NCBI RefSeq assembly: GCF_000002865.3
Contig: NW_001865044.1
Coordinates: forward strand, 387,525 to 451,524
Direction: 5' to 3'
Source of the DNA: Monosiga brevicollis MX1
Lineage: Eukaryota; Opisthokonta; Choanoflagellata; Craspedida; Salpingoecidae
DNA length: 64,000 bases
The notes beneath the pieces are model-generated. The model saw nothing but the letters and a program-made list of their open reading frames with translations. It ran no database searches and was not told the origin of the DNA. The first letter of the stretch is position 1. Every line of letters starts with the position of its first letter. Made by a program: the position numbers and the translations under genes. Below, in pieces: positions 29,581 through 41,481 of the stretch.

Positions 29581-30913
29581 GTTTGTTTGTCAAAGCCATC
29601 ACATTTTAACGCATTTTGCGCCTTTCTTTCTGCTGGTCTGATTCTTTGCGGAGCTTGATTGGGTCGGGCATGACATGGGCACACGTTTGGCCCCGAATCA
29701 AGCAGGCAGCAGGACCTGATTGACCTGTAAGCCCAACCAGGTTGTCCGAGTGCTTCTTCCTTGCCCATGTGAAAAATATGCTGGGCTTGTTTTTGTTGTT
29801 GCTGTTGTTGTTTGCCTCTGTGGATGTGTGCGATTTTGAACTCCGAACATATCTCGTGTGTGTGCGTGTTTGTGTGTATGTTGGTGTGAACCAATCCACT
29901 TAAGATTGTGCATTGCATGTCACGCGAACCCTTCGTTTAAAACGAATGGTTTCAACAAATCGCAGCGGCATCTCCAATCCAGCGCGACCATTCTTCCCCC
30001 CCCCCCCCCANNNNNNNNNNNNNNNNNNNNNNNNNNNNNNNNNNNNNNNNNNNNNNNNNNGTTTAAAACGAATGGTTTCAAAAAATGGCAGGGGCTTTTC
30101 CAATCCAGCCCCCCCTTTTTTTCCCCCCCCCCCCCCCCCCACTTCGTTCTCTACAAAAAGAGATACAAGAAGAGCTCTGCTGAACGCACATGTGCTGGAC
30201 TTGGGACGTGTAGCTATGGAACAAAGGGAAAGCAAACGCAATATTCGGGTTCGATTTGAGGCGACTTCGAAGAAGTAGAGCAGCGAGTGAAGAAATGCTC
30301 GTGCAGCAGCTAAGTCTGCATGCACAGTGCCGTTTTGTCAAGACGGCCAACGCAATTTCAATCACAGGCAAAGAAGGGAGGGGGCTGATTATAGCGAGCG
30401 GAGACTCGAGCCAAAAGGGGGAGCAAGAGTAGACTCATTCATTAAAAAAAAAACAGAAGCGAGGACAAATTCCACGACACAAGAGTTCGAGCGATATCGA
30501 TAGCCAAAGCGAAGCAGACAAAAGTTGCCAAGGTGGGAGCTGGGCCACTGGGGCCCAACACCTACAAGCGTTGCTTGGAGCAGAGCTAAACAGTAAGGGG
30601 GTTTCAAATAAGTCATGGCACAAATAATTTGGACACAGGGAAGAACGTCAAGTTGACACCTGACATCTAGCGGACTGAGAGTCGTCTAGCACTCATACGT
30701 GGAGGGTCCAACAAACACGAGACTAAATACAGGATCTTCGTCATAGACCAGACAAGGAGGCAAGAAAAGAGAAAGGCGGGGGGGGGAGAGAGAGGAAGAC
30801 GCAAGGAGCCCCAAAATACACTGGGATGCTGTTGAACTGGGGGATGACCAAAGACGAAGGAGCCGACGCGCAGCTCAAAGATCGGGGCATCGCGCTGCCG
30901 TTCGAGCGAAAGT
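29581..30913. other. Non-coding region with assembly gap and duplicated flanks
   Basis: Spacer between GFAT and CDC25 3' ends. A sequence beginning TTTAAAACGAATGGTTTCAA occurs at 29936 and again at 30062, each followed by a poly-C run, on either side of 50 Ns. No gene supported in the rest. Confidence 0.6.
30011..30060. other. Assembly gap (50 N) between near-identical flanks
   Basis: Fifty Ns. About 75 bp before and after are near copies, and both end in C homopolymers, so the gap is probably a failed overlap rather than missing sequence. Confidence 0.95.
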
Positions 30914-32649
30914 TTAGAAGCGAAAGTGGCAAACTTCGCCTTCATTGATGGAAATGGCGGAATCCCGCTTGCGGGTGCGGCGGATGGTTGAATCTGCCAC
31001 CTGCTGGCGCTTCTTTTCACATGCCTGGCACTCGGACTTGTGAGCGGCAGTAGTCATAGGAACATAGCCACGAGGAGAGCAATACGTGGGATGCTCTGCA
31101 TGAAACTGTTTGTAGCCTTGATGAAGAACGTAGAGGTGGGGAAACAGACTGCCTTGTCCACCGTTCTTGCAAGCCTTGGCCTCGACACGCTTGAGATAAT
31201 GGTAGAGCGCAGGACCGCGTTCCTTGGAAAACTCGCAGTGGACTAAGATGAGTGTTTGGGAAAGGTCACCGCGAGCCAGCAGGTATTCAGCCGCCATGTC
31301 TGGAAGATAAAAGTTGACGGCGCCGATCAAGTGACCGCCATCATACTCGTATGGATAGCGAGCATCTATGATGATGTAGTCACGAAATTTACGGCGGCCG
31401 TCGCCCCAGACTGTGTCAATGACTGTGTCGCCTGTGACTTGGTTGTGCTCCACTCGAACTGTGGGCAGGACATTCTGCTCGTCCATGACGATATGCAGGG
31501 GCGAGGAGGTGCGTTGTGCGCTGGCTGGGGTGGGCGACGGCCGGCGCAGTGTTCCAGAAGGGCGACGCTGGTTGCGGATAGGGTAGGTGCAGGACACTGG
31601 ATGCGTAGGCGTTGGCAACGGAGATGAACAAGGAGTCGAATGAAAGCGGGTGGGGCTGTTGGAGGCGGAGGCCTGCCTGCTACAGGAAGCCGATAGTCTG
31701 GGGAAGAGAACCAAAGAGCCAGCCGCCATGGTGATTGGTCAGTGGCCGGATGATGCGAGAGCAGGGCGAGACGAGGAAAGAAGGAGAGATGAAGAGGAGG
31801 AAGAAGAAAAATGGCAGTGTGTAGTGCCAGAGCCGCAGCCAAGAGCAAAACACGAGGCGAGCCACTGAGCCGGGTGTTCACAATATCAGGGGGCTTTGAC
31901 CATGTGTGTTTTAGGTGCGTTAAGGAAGAATGTGTGCAGGTGCAGGTTGATGAATGTGAATGTGTATGGAGACTGAATTTGGCGCCGAATGCAAGGTGTC
32001 ATGTGGTTACCACATGCACCTGCAGTCGAAGCAGCCAAGGGGGCAAAAAAAAAAACTCAGCGGGGAAAAAAACGCGCTCAACCAAGGAGACAAGGAGACT
32101 CGGAAGAAGTGCTGACATCTGCATGTGTGTGTGCATGTGTGTTGAGAGACTCGGAACATTCGTCGAGACTGGCTGACATGTGAAACAAAACGTGACTCTG
32201 TGTGAAAGAAAAGGAAAAAGCCAGTGGTTCTGTGTGTTCAAAAAACAAGGCGAGGCAGGGGTGACTGACCGCTCGGAAAAGGTGCGCTTGGAGAACAGAT
32301 CACCAACACTGCGCGAACGGCAAATCATCTTGGGAGGCTGTGGGCTCTCGACGGCAGATCCATTGCCCCGCTTGGCGGGTGAGGAGAGGTTCAAATCGTT
32401 AAAGTTCAGGGTGGGGCTGTCGGAGGGGCCTGGACGAGTAGCGAGGGCGCTCTGCGTGTAGCGGATGTTATCATGCAAGCTCAAGTTGTGGTCAAAGAGG
32501 GGTGAGCTTGGGCTGGAAGTGGCTATGCCCGAGTCACTAACGGGTGACTGGTTGAGCCTGGTGAGGCAAATGTTGTTTGCGGCATCCTCCTCGGCAGTGT
32601 TGGACGCGCCAGCAACGTCGGTGGTCAGATCTGGAGCAGAAAAGGCCAT
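30914..32649 (-). CDS. CDC25: CDC25-type dual-specificity phosphatase (M-phase inducer)
   Basis: Removes inhibitory phosphates from CDK1-type kinases to allow mitosis. The C-terminal exon (about 31700-30914) encodes the rhodanese-fold catalytic domain: YIIIDARYPYEYDGGHLIGA, VHCEFSKERGP with the Cx5R active site (C and R present), then FPHLYVLHQGYKQFHAEHP and CSPRGYVPM. A Cys-rich tail follows. The upstream exon (32649 to about 32270) is Ser/Pro-rich and contains RSRSVGD, an RSxSxG site that suits 14-3-3 binding. It ends at a GT donor near FSERS. Its joining to the catalytic exon through an acceptor near 31.7 kb is inferred. CDC25 N-termini are regulatory and unconserved, which fits. Start 32649 is the ATG after a basic stretch; the same frame stays open to 32688. 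Confidence 0.82.
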
Positions 32650-33500
32650 CCTGCGCCTGTTTTTTTTGTCAAGTCTTGTGTCTGCCAAGGATCAATCACC
32701 CAGCACACGGATAAGGGAACATGGAGAGCCCCGCCAGGACCACGCCACCGAGGGACGAAAGAGAAGCAGCAGAGGAAATGCTCAATGTGCTAGTGTCTTG
32801 TGTCTCGTGTTTTGGGTGCGCCTTTGGTGCGCACAGAAAGACACAAGAAAGGCCTGACCACAGGGTCAGAGACAAGAGATATGAATCGGCGGAAGAGCGT
32901 CACCGAGAGATGATGAAAATGCACACACACAGAGACAGACACACACAAAGGGCGGGGTTGCGATCTGATCTGATTTGCACCGAACCGAAACCGAAGCGAG
33001 CGATCAAATCAGATCAGATCCGACCCCAAAAAGGAGAGAGAGGAAAGTGAGAGGAAAGAGAGAGGAAAGCGAAAAGAAATCTGAGCAAACACCAAGAGCG
33101 AGTCACTCGCAGCCCAACATAAAAACGCGACTCTTTTGTCTCGAGCACAAAACCCGAGCCCATCCCCCAGTCCCACGCACGCGGAGCAAGGGGTGTGGCA
33201 CTGGCACTTTACGTAGGAAGAAACAACACAAGGGAAAAATCACAATAGGAGCTTGGTCTACAGTAGATGACAACCCCACACTTCGCCACCCCGTGACATC
33301 AGCGCACCCATCCATAAGAACCAAAGTGTGTGTGAAACAGCGGTAGTTCAGTCTATGTGTTATGTATGGTGTGTTAGTGCGATGATGACGTGGGACCGCC
33401 AGACAAGACGCATTGGTCACACTCACAACAAAAAGTCTACCACACCGCCAAGCCACACTGGACAAAAGGAAGTCAAATTGGCAGAAAGAAGGAGCAGAGA

Positions 33501-33561
<61 letters not shown>

Positions 33562-36042
33562 TCAGTGATAGAAAGAGATGGCAATACAAGTCTTGACGAT
33601 GAAGCCGCAGTCCAGAAAAAAAAAAAAAAAACTTGCAGCAGTAAGACTTGTTCCTCGTGCTGTGGTGAGAGTCCAGACAGTGTGTGCCATCTGGCTGGGT
33701 GTGGTTGTGCATAGGTTTTGGCTCATGGGTGTTGGCACCGTGGGCAGCGGAGGAAACAGTACCAACACCAGACAGATCATTTAGCCGCCGCCACACAGGA
33801 AAAAAACATACCGTGGGTGAAGAAGCAAGAAAGAAGCCAATTGGCGGCACCGGCAAGCTTTGTCTGTTGCACGAGCCAACCACCGATGAGCCATGGAGGA
33901 CGGAGATGGACAAGGTGAGGAGGTGGCTTGCAGGTGAGGCGCACACCTACCCTCGAGACCCTTGGTGCAGCGCCAATAGTGAGGGGGGCCTGGTTTGAGC
34001 TGGCTTGGTTGAGATCTTGCTGTCGTTGTTGTTGTTGTTCCAGTGGCCTCAAAGGTGGCGCTATTGAGCAGTAATCCTCCGCTATAGGGAAGATAACCGG
34101 CACGTTGGGTTGGGCTTGGGCTCGGGGAAAACCAGAGAGGGGCTGATATCGAAGCGGCGGCGAGATGGTCTGCGAAGCCGATCGTCTTGGGGGAGTCAAA
34201 CACGATCCAAAAGAAAGAAAAAGGGAAGGTGGATCTAGTCACTTCACTGTGGCTCTCGCTCGAGGAGTTGGCCAGTGGAGTTGGACTGCGACAGCGACGT
34301 GGTGGGGTGCGCCAGGGTGGGCAGAAGGAAAATACCGTTCCCTGGCTCCCGGGTGTTCACTCAGGAGGCCAAAGCACGGAGAATGGCGGGACTGCAACTC
34401 GTGCTGTCGAGAGACGAAGCAGGCCAAGGGCGCTCCTGTGTATTGATGAAAACCGTACAAAGGGGGGAGCCTTTTGACGTTGGGGCTGCGTTCCCGCAAC
34501 ACATGGGAGGGAGGAAGCCGAGTCGTGGTCGGGTTGTGGGTTGTGGTACGACTCGGTGTGATTGCTGGGCTTTTCAGAGCTCCCTTCCCCACACTCAACT
34601 TGTGTTTGTGAGTGACCCTCTCCTTTACGCTCCCTTAGTTTTTCCTCATGATCAGAGGAGGTTCATCACTGGGTGATCGACGTGCTGGGCACGAGGGAGA
34701 CGAACGGACCGCGGCGTTTTTGCCGTCGCCGCTTCGTTGTTGTATTGATCTTCCCCCTCCTCCCGTGCACACAGCACTCGAAGCTCGAACCAGGCCTTTC
34801 TCTCTTTTTTTTTTTTCCCTTTTCACCATAGCATGTTCGTGCCGATCGCGCGCTCGCGCGTTCTCTCCTGACTCGGAGTGGGATGCTGCTGTGTTTGTAG
34901 TAAGGCGACTGGCTGTGAATGTGTGTGTGAGCCACCTCAAGGTCAAAGCACAACGCTGGGGAGGTGGCGAGGTTGCAGGGTGACGGCCTGTTGTTTCCCC
35001 CAACGCACGACCGTACGACTCGCTAGAAATCGCTGTGGCCTTTGGAGAGATTGTCTACTACGTCGGAAGGGGCCACCACCCAACAGCCAAGGGTGTGCAG
35101 AGGAGGGCACGGACTACCTCCTCCGGCACCCTTCTCGTGGTGTGCAGTGTGGCTTTCTTATTCTGGGGGTTTTCAAAGCTCGCCCGGCAAAGTGTGCTCA
35201 AGTGTGGCTGCGATGGCAGATGAATGATTTGGTGTGCGTCGTAGTTTCAAAGAGCGGACATGGGCTTTCAGCTCGTGGGCCTCCACGCTCGATCTTTGTC
35301 CATGCTAGCTTGCTGTGCGTCCAGCGATGGGGAATAAAAGCGCGGTGCGCTCGGTTTGGCTGGGACAATGTGCCGAGTCAGACCCATGTACACTGGGCCT
35401 AACAACCAAAACAGCCTTTGGTCGGCCATGATCTGCAGGTCTTGAGTGTGGTGCCGTTTTGGCAGCGTGCACCTCGTGTGGGCGTGTGCATCTGTGTGCG
35501 TCTGCGTGCGTCTGAGTGCATCTGTGCGCCTGGGCCAGACTGTGATATGCTGCGCCGTGATGAGATTCATATTCTTATGGGCACGAGGCACTCCGACACC
35601 TCGCCAGGAAAGTTGGGGCAAGTTTTCAGAACTGACCCCTGAACTCCCGGGTTTGGGGTCTTCAAATATTGGCCGTTTCTTGGGATGTGGGACGCGATCA
35701 CCATGTCGATCTCCAATGGCAGCCGAGTGTCTGTCGCGTTCAGCGCCCGCCCGCATCCTCGAAGGTCTTGGAGCCAGCCCAACCTGGCAGTTATAGGTCG
35801 GGGGCAGGGCACACTGAGGTTTCTTGTTTGTTTTTCTCTTCCAATCCTTCCCAGAGACGTCATGGCACACCCTGAACTGATCAATGACATCAGAGAGAGT
35901 CTTTTTGGGGTGCAGCACACCCCCACGTTTCGCGACACGCGCTGGCATACTGGCGCTGGCGCTGGCAGGCAGATGGCGCTGAGGGGCAAGAGGGTTGCAA
36001 GCGTGCTCAATGTCATCCGAGACCAGTAGTCTTTTAAGGGAC

Positions 36043-36088
<46 letters not shown>

Positions 36089-36560
36089 AATCAGGTCCCA
36101 TGGCTCAGTCTCAGTCCTAGTCTCCGAGGAGTCTGTGACACGCGCACGTCTGAAAGAAACGCTATGGAGTGAGACCTGCCGACTTGTGCCCTTGCCCGCG
36201 TGTGTGCGTGTTTCCTTGTACCGCAAGCAAGCACACGGCTTCGTGTCGTGGGGTCGAAGCGCTCCATGTCTTGCGACTCAGATGCAAGCGAAGACGAATT
36301 TTGCTTGTCTCAAACTGTCAAAACACACGTGCTGGCTTCCTCCAACCCTACCAAAGACAGCGTCAAAGGCCAGACGAGTCGGTCGAGGGCTCAGGGCAAG
36401 TCATCAGTCTGACTCCATCCCATGGTACGGGCTCCATTGACGCGCGTCCCACCGTCGCGCACAGCCATTCTTGCCCGTGTGAGAAAGCGGACTCAGGCGG
36501 AGGCGGAGGCGGAGGCGACAACGCAAGAGAATTTAGTAGCAACAGCACAGCACAGCAATA
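32650..36560. other. Gene-poor stretch with microsatellites
   Basis: Nearly 4 kb without a recognisable family. Contains (CA)n at 33505-33560 and 36044-36082, poly-A at 33616-33630, GT-rich tracts near 35490-35525, and a CTCGCTCG-like stretch. Minus-strand frames at 33.6-34.25 kb have a good donor (GTAGGT at about 33945) and may be exons of an unknown gene, as may frames at 35.6-36.0 kb on either strand. Neither could be assembled into a coherent protein. The CDC25 promoter should lie at its left end. Confidence 0.4.
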
Positions 36561-37465
36561 CAGTGGGATACCCTCCAACTTTGAAATATTAAGGTAGAAA
36601 GTCTCATTCAACTTTGACTTTTTGAGCCAAATTGCATTTTTCCCTTAGCAAGGGCAACTTGCAAAGTGACCGTTACAAAATGCCGCCGATCCGGCGAAAA
36701 AATGGTGTACGCACCTATGCCTCGCACTCAATGCTTGAACAGCTGCAATGGGCGCAAGCAATGGAAGACGGACATCAGACAGCCGCTGCCGTTACGAGTG
36801 AGGCGAACGTTTGACTGGCAACTGGCAGCTTGCCCTCGCTATTTCGACCCAGGTGATGCTGCGCACTCAACAGGGTCGCGGCCATTTTATGGAGGTGCAA
36901 AGAGACCCCGCTTTCAAACTGGGGGCAGATTGTAGCTATGATGGCACTCTGGATGTCGCAAGTATTGTCGACAGGATGGCCCTTGTCAGCTTCCCCCACT
37001 TGCGTTGCGATGGGTCAGAATTTAATGACCTTCAAATGCCACCGACAGGCCAGGCAGACTGGTACAGACAGCGTGGCTCGATTTCAGATTGCAGTTGAGG
37101 GCACAGAAGAGGGCAGCGGTTGCCATGATCCAGCTCGCTCTTGCCGATGACGAAGCTGATGCGACTCGAGAAGAGGCGGAAGCGGAGATGAGAGAGATTC
37201 GGCTGTACTGACCTCAATTGAGACACTGACGGTCCGCCTCAGCCAACTGTAGCAACTTGCAAGTGTGGCACCAGAAAAGCTAACCGATGGCTATGATGAC
37301 TGGCACCGCTTCCATCGAACGTGCAAAAGACAAAAGACCCATGCAAGGCCGGCAAACATACATCCAAGACCATCTCCGTCATGCATACACATAGAACCTG
37401 TGTAGTGCTTAACTTTGAAAGTTGACGCCAAAACCCCCGTTCAAAGTTAGGGGGTACCCCAACAG
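36561..37465. mobile_element. Small DNA transposon or MITE-like element with ~25-bp terminal inverted repeats
   Basis: Left end CAGTGGGATACCCTCCAACT then TTGAA; the right end read in reverse is CTGTTGGGGTACCCCCTAAC then TTTGAA. About 21 of 25 positions agree. Between them, 36680-36814 encodes a 45-residue peptide (MPPIRRKNGVRTYASHSMLE then QLQWAQAMEDGHQTAAAV) that looks like the start of a helix-turn-helix of pogo/Tigger-type transposases. No DDE catalytic domain is present, so it is non-autonomous. A clear target-site duplication is not seen, which suggests age. A short acidic frame at about 37095-37210 is unexplained. Confidence 0.5.
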
Positions 37466-37673
37466 GCACGAAATCCAGTACACGAAACCAGTGAAATTTA
37501 CTCCGATCCTATTTTGACGAATGCAGTGAGATCTTCAGATTGCGTCGAGCGCTACAGTAGTTTCTCGACGAACGCGCTCGACGGGCCTCCAGACTGCCAA
37601 CCCTTGCTGACCCTGAACTCACTCGCTCGCTCGCTCGCTCGCTACCTCGCGATTTACCATTAAACGTCCAATC

Positions 37674-38380
37674 ATGGCGCAAGCAAAGGGTATGAGTGAC
37701 GACGCCATCCTCGATGCCATCTTCGACCCAGAGATGCCGCAGCTGCCCGGCGCGCAGCCACCCAAGGACAACACGGCGACTGCGGATCAGGAGCAGGACC
37801 CCGTCAGCGAGGCCGAACTTGAGCTGCGCCAGCTGGTATGATAATGTGCTCTGGACACGTTCACGCTTGCCCTGTGTCTCTGGCATTTGAGCATCACTCA
37901 CACGCGCTCTCCTGCTGGCCCTACGCATGCCAACTCGGATAGGAGACGGAGGCAGCCAAGCTGGCCGAAGGCGGTCAACTGGACGAGGCCCTGCAAAAGT
38001 TTGAACTTGTCCTGGCCAAGGACCCCAAGCGTGCTAGTGCCTACAACAACCGCGCCCAGCTATATCAGATGAAGCATGACACCGAGGCAGCTTGGAAAGA
38101 TTTGGACATGGCCATCAATCACTGCCCCCTCCCCCGCGAAGTGGCCAGCCAAGCCTATGCGCAACGCGGCGTTCTGAATCGCGTGCGCGGGAACGACGAC
38201 GCCGCTCGCGCTGATTTTGAAAAGGCAGCCGGGTTTGGCAACCAGTGGGCCCGCCGCATGGCCGTCAAACTTAACCCCTACGCCGCCCTCTGCAACCAGA
38301 TGCTGACGCAGGCCATGAAGGAGCTGCGTGGCGAGGCCCCGGCCTCGGCCTGCACACCGGCCCAGAATCAGTCCCAGTAG
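37674..38380 (+). CDS. TTC36: TTC36-like tetratricopeptide protein
   Basis: Two exons, 37674-37835 and 37943-38380, phase 0, about 199 aa (human TTC36 is 189). The N-terminus MSDDAILDAIFDPEMPQLPG matches the VLQAIFNPDTP start of the family. Three TPR units follow: AAKLAEGGQLDEALQKFELV, RASAYNNRAQLYQMKHDTEA, QAYAQRGVLNRVRGNDDAAR, then FEKAAGFGNQWARRMAVKLN and the family's diagnostic PYAALCNQML. TTC36 is a small co-chaperone-like scaffold that binds HSP70 in animals. Upstream CTCGCTCG repeats at about 37620-37650 lie in the 5' UTR. Confidence 0.93.
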
Positions 38381-38620
38381 GCCAAACCGGTCTAAACGCT
38401 CTTGTCAAACTCATGCTCGACGGCCGCTTCGTCGGCCCTGACGTCTCGAGGCGTGGAACGAGCGTGTGCAGCGCACACGTCTCTGTGGGATTTGAGCTTG
38501 GTCTCTCGAGAGCCCGCAGACACCCTCGTTCCGCTTCCCCCCTCCGTTTCTGTCCGTCTGTGTGCCTCTTTTACTTTTTTTGTCGCTTTTTTCCTTGTGG
38601 GAGTGGGTTTTTTTTATATC

Positions 38621-40134
38621 CTAGCCGGCTGCTGCTTTGGGCGCGAAGTCACCTGGTTTGACGGTCTTCAATTCATCAAGCGTCGCCACCTCTGCTTTGA
38701 GATGACAACACCTGGGCCGGTGCGGGAACGGCTCAGCTGCCCCATCAACCCATTCACCGCAAGTCTGACAGAACTTGCCTCGGATATTATTGACCCAAAC
38801 TCCACCCTTAAGGTTTTTTCTTGCGCGTTTTCTTCTTCTATTCATTGCAGGCACCCAAAACAATCAGTCGGCACAGACCAGGGACCGTCGAAAAAACCAA
38901 GCACGGATGCCAAACGAGGTGGCAGATGCCAGCCCATGTCCCGAAACGCACCGGTTTTGTGGCCTTGGTAGCTTTTGATCCCTGGGGCTTGGCAGCTGCA
39001 ATGGCCTCGCTGTCCACCACGCCATTCTCATTCAAGACCTCCTCCTCCAGCACTCCCTGCATTGCACCGCGCACCCCAACCAACCAAGATTCATAGTCAC
39101 TGCACGCGTCTCCATCCAGAATGGGAGGTGGTTGGCAGGTGAAAGAAGAGCACACCTCGAGCACGGTTTCTGTATCCATGACGCTGTAGATGTTGGATGG
39201 GCGCAGCAATTGATTGTAAACGCCCGTCACCACGGCCTGTGCTTCATTCTTCTCTGTTGCATTTGTCATCTCCACCTGCACGCCCGTTCATGAGGGCGCG
39301 GCGAGAAGCTCCGCGGACGCAAATCGAGCCGCCATGGCTGTATCGACGTGTGTTCGCCCCAGCTCCCTTCCCCCCATGGGCAGTTGCCGATATCGCTCAC
39401 ACACAGCAAAAACCCTATCCCACAGCGCACATACCACGAGGTAGCTCATGCAGTTGACAACATCACCCTCAAAAACATAGCCTAGATGCCAACCAAGCAC
39501 GGGTTGAGAAGGAGTAGACTGGCCAAGACGTGCAAGGGCCACTTGGATGCAGACATGCGCACAAACCTTTGAGATCCAGCTTGATGGGGTTTTCAGCTGC
39601 CGCCGGTTCGACCGTCACTGCGCCACAACGTGTGATGAGCTGCCGCAGCACGCTTGGCTTTTTATCTTGCAACAGCACAACACAATACAACACACCCACA
39701 CACACACACACACACAACACAACACAACACAACTCCAACATATTTCGGGTGTGTCTGTGCTTTTTGCCTGTCGACGACCTACATCGGCCCACCGTGCCCA
39801 CGTCACCCAGCAAGCTCATCTAAAGACCCGGCGCAGCAAGATGAGACGTAGCGCGCAGACAGGTCAATTGCTCAAACCCCAGGGCCATGCTTTGCTGTCA
39901 TCGAATTACCTTTTCCTCGACCTCCATCAGAAAACAGGGTCGCTTCGTCCGGCTGAGTACCAGAGGCAAGCGGGTCGCCACGGTGCGCTTGCCGTTGGCT
40001 GGACCTCCAGCCGACGCCGATGCGGCGGTCGGGGGCGGCGACGATGTCGTGGACTCCCCCACCCCCACCAACGGTGAGTTGACCGATTCCCCATCTTCTC
40101 GCGCCATCACCACATCATCCTCTGTCCCTGCCAT
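38621..40134 (-). CDS. Uncharacterised protein with C-terminal CxxC
   Basis: Not recognised. Exons 40134-39910, 39819-39783, 39665-39567, 39481-39435, 39275-38952 and about 38806-38621 join in phase (about 305 aa). The Ser/Thr/Pro-rich first 50 residues look disordered. The core includes CFLMEVEEKMSLLGDVGTVG, LRQLITRCGAVTVEP, LDLKGYVFEGDVVNCMSYLV and YNQLLRPSNIYSVMDTETVL. The end reads FCQTCGEWVDGAAEPFPHRP then RCC, possibly a small zinc site. The last acceptor (38806) is the least certain. The short intron-rich structure and consistent phases argue for a real gene. No function is proposed. Confidence 0.6.
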
Positions 40135-40342
40135 CCTCGATCGCAACCACCACTCTCCTTCCCACCACAGGAAGACCAAAACTGTGCGTCTCGGAGATGC
40201 TCGAAATCAACCCAGCACCTCCCCCCCAAAAAAGCGCTTTATCCTTTCAGCATGTAACGGCTAGTTTGTATTGAACATCAAAATCAAAATAACAGGAACG
40301 TGATGCTCTCTCTAATGTATAAAAGGCAAACAGAAAGAGATC

Positions 40343-40345
<3 letters not shown>

Positions 40346-40389
<44 letters not shown>
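40346..40389. repeat. (GA)n microsatellite
   Basis: About 44 bp of GA dinucleotides, with a second shorter GA stretch at 40440-40453, in the divergent promoter region between the unknown gene and the selenoprotein gene. Confidence 0.95.
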
Positions 40390-40392
<3 letters not shown>

Positions 40393-40535
40393 ATGAATTG
40401 GTTTGGTCGAGAGAAATAAAGAGCAAAAACACAAAGGAAGAGAGAGAGAGAGAAAATGAAGAGACAGAGAGTGAGAAGCACAACAACATTCTTCTTTCTT
40501 TTGGAAGAGGGGCAACAGAACCGGACGAAAATTTA

Positions 40536-41394
40536 ATGATGGCCGCGACGCGATGGTGTTGGGCCCTGGTGGTGGCGGTACTGCTGGTGGCTACGGCTCG
40601 AGGTAAACCAACCGTCTGGGTGCGAGATCTTGTTGAACCATGTATAAAGAATGGCCAAGACTGATGACACTGGTGGTGTGCTGGCCACAGGCGAGGCCTC
40701 GGACGCGAAGATTGCCAAGGCTCGCATTGAGGTACGTCCCTGGGAATGTAGAAACAGCTCTGAAATCAAAGCACAACAATGATCGCGCGCGCGGTGTCAA
40801 TTCATGGCCCGCCTGCCTCTCTACCTGCCTGCTTTGGTTTGTGTAGAGCTGCTCTGGCTGACGTTTGAACAAGCTTCCCGAGGCACGCCACTTTGTCAAA
40901 ACTGTTGCTCCTTTGTACAAGGTGAGGCATGGCTTTGGCTCGATCGCGCGACGCCGCCAAGCGCACCTGCCAACTCATCGCTGCCACCTTATTGTGCTCG
41001 CCCCAAGGACGTTGAAGTCAAGTACATTCCCGGACGCAGCCCCAAGATCATGTTCTTCACGGCCGAGGACGTCAAGGTCGAGGTACGTCGGATCGCACGC
41101 TGCTCCTTGGGTCGGACCTTGGAACCACGTCGCTTTCCTTGACCGATCGAACCGTGGCCAGACGGTTGATCTCGCGCCCTTGCAGCGTGATGAGGCCGAA
41201 AAGCTGCTGACGGACCGCGGCTTTTTGCGGCTCGCGGTGAGTTCCAGCTCTGCACGGCCCGCGCCAAGCCCCAGCGTGCCTGCCCTTTGCCGCCACCGGA
41301 GCTCACTTTTTTTTTTTTTTTTTTTGGCATTTCACTATCCTTACTGCGCCCCATCTTCCAGCCGCCTGATGCAGACGCCCACGCCGAACTCTAG
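40536..41394 (+). CDS. SELENOM: Selenoprotein of the SelM/Sep15 family, in-frame UGA = Sec
   Basis: ER-resident thioredoxin-like oxidoreductase. Exons 40536-40602, 40691-40731, 40847-40921, 41008-41082, 41186-41236 and 41362-41394 sum to 113 codons in perfect phase. An N-terminal signal peptide (MMAATRWCWALVVAVLLVAT) is cleaved near Ala/Gly. Exon 3 reads RIE-SCSG-[TGA]-RLNKLPEARHFVKT. The TGA at 40859-40861 falls exactly at the Sec of the CxxU motif (human SelM: CGGUQLNRLKEVKAF). The family continues with VEVKYIPGRSPKIMFF, RDEAEKLLTDRGF and the C-terminus DADAHAEL. HAEL resembles the SelM ending HADL and is a KDEL-type retrieval signal. U is residue 41. A matching SECIS lies about 90 nt after the stop. 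Gene finders that treat TGA as stop would miss or truncate this gene. Confidence 0.93.
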
Positions 41395-41481
41395 TGGCCC
41401 AACTCAAGAGCCGTGGGCCCAAGTCCAGAATAGCCTGGGAGGCATAAGTGTAGGAGTCGGATGTACCGATGGACAACCTGG

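Noticed and set aside
39887-40264. Plus-strand Ser/Pro-rich frame opposite the unknown Cys gene
   Set aside because: The minus-strand exon has a clean donor and continues in phase through several exons; the plus frame has no splice or family support.
40859-40861. TGA as a sign that the SelM-like gene is broken or has a different exon
   Set aside because: The codon is exactly at the family's Sec position, and a SECIS core lies in the 3' UTR, so it is read as selenocysteine.
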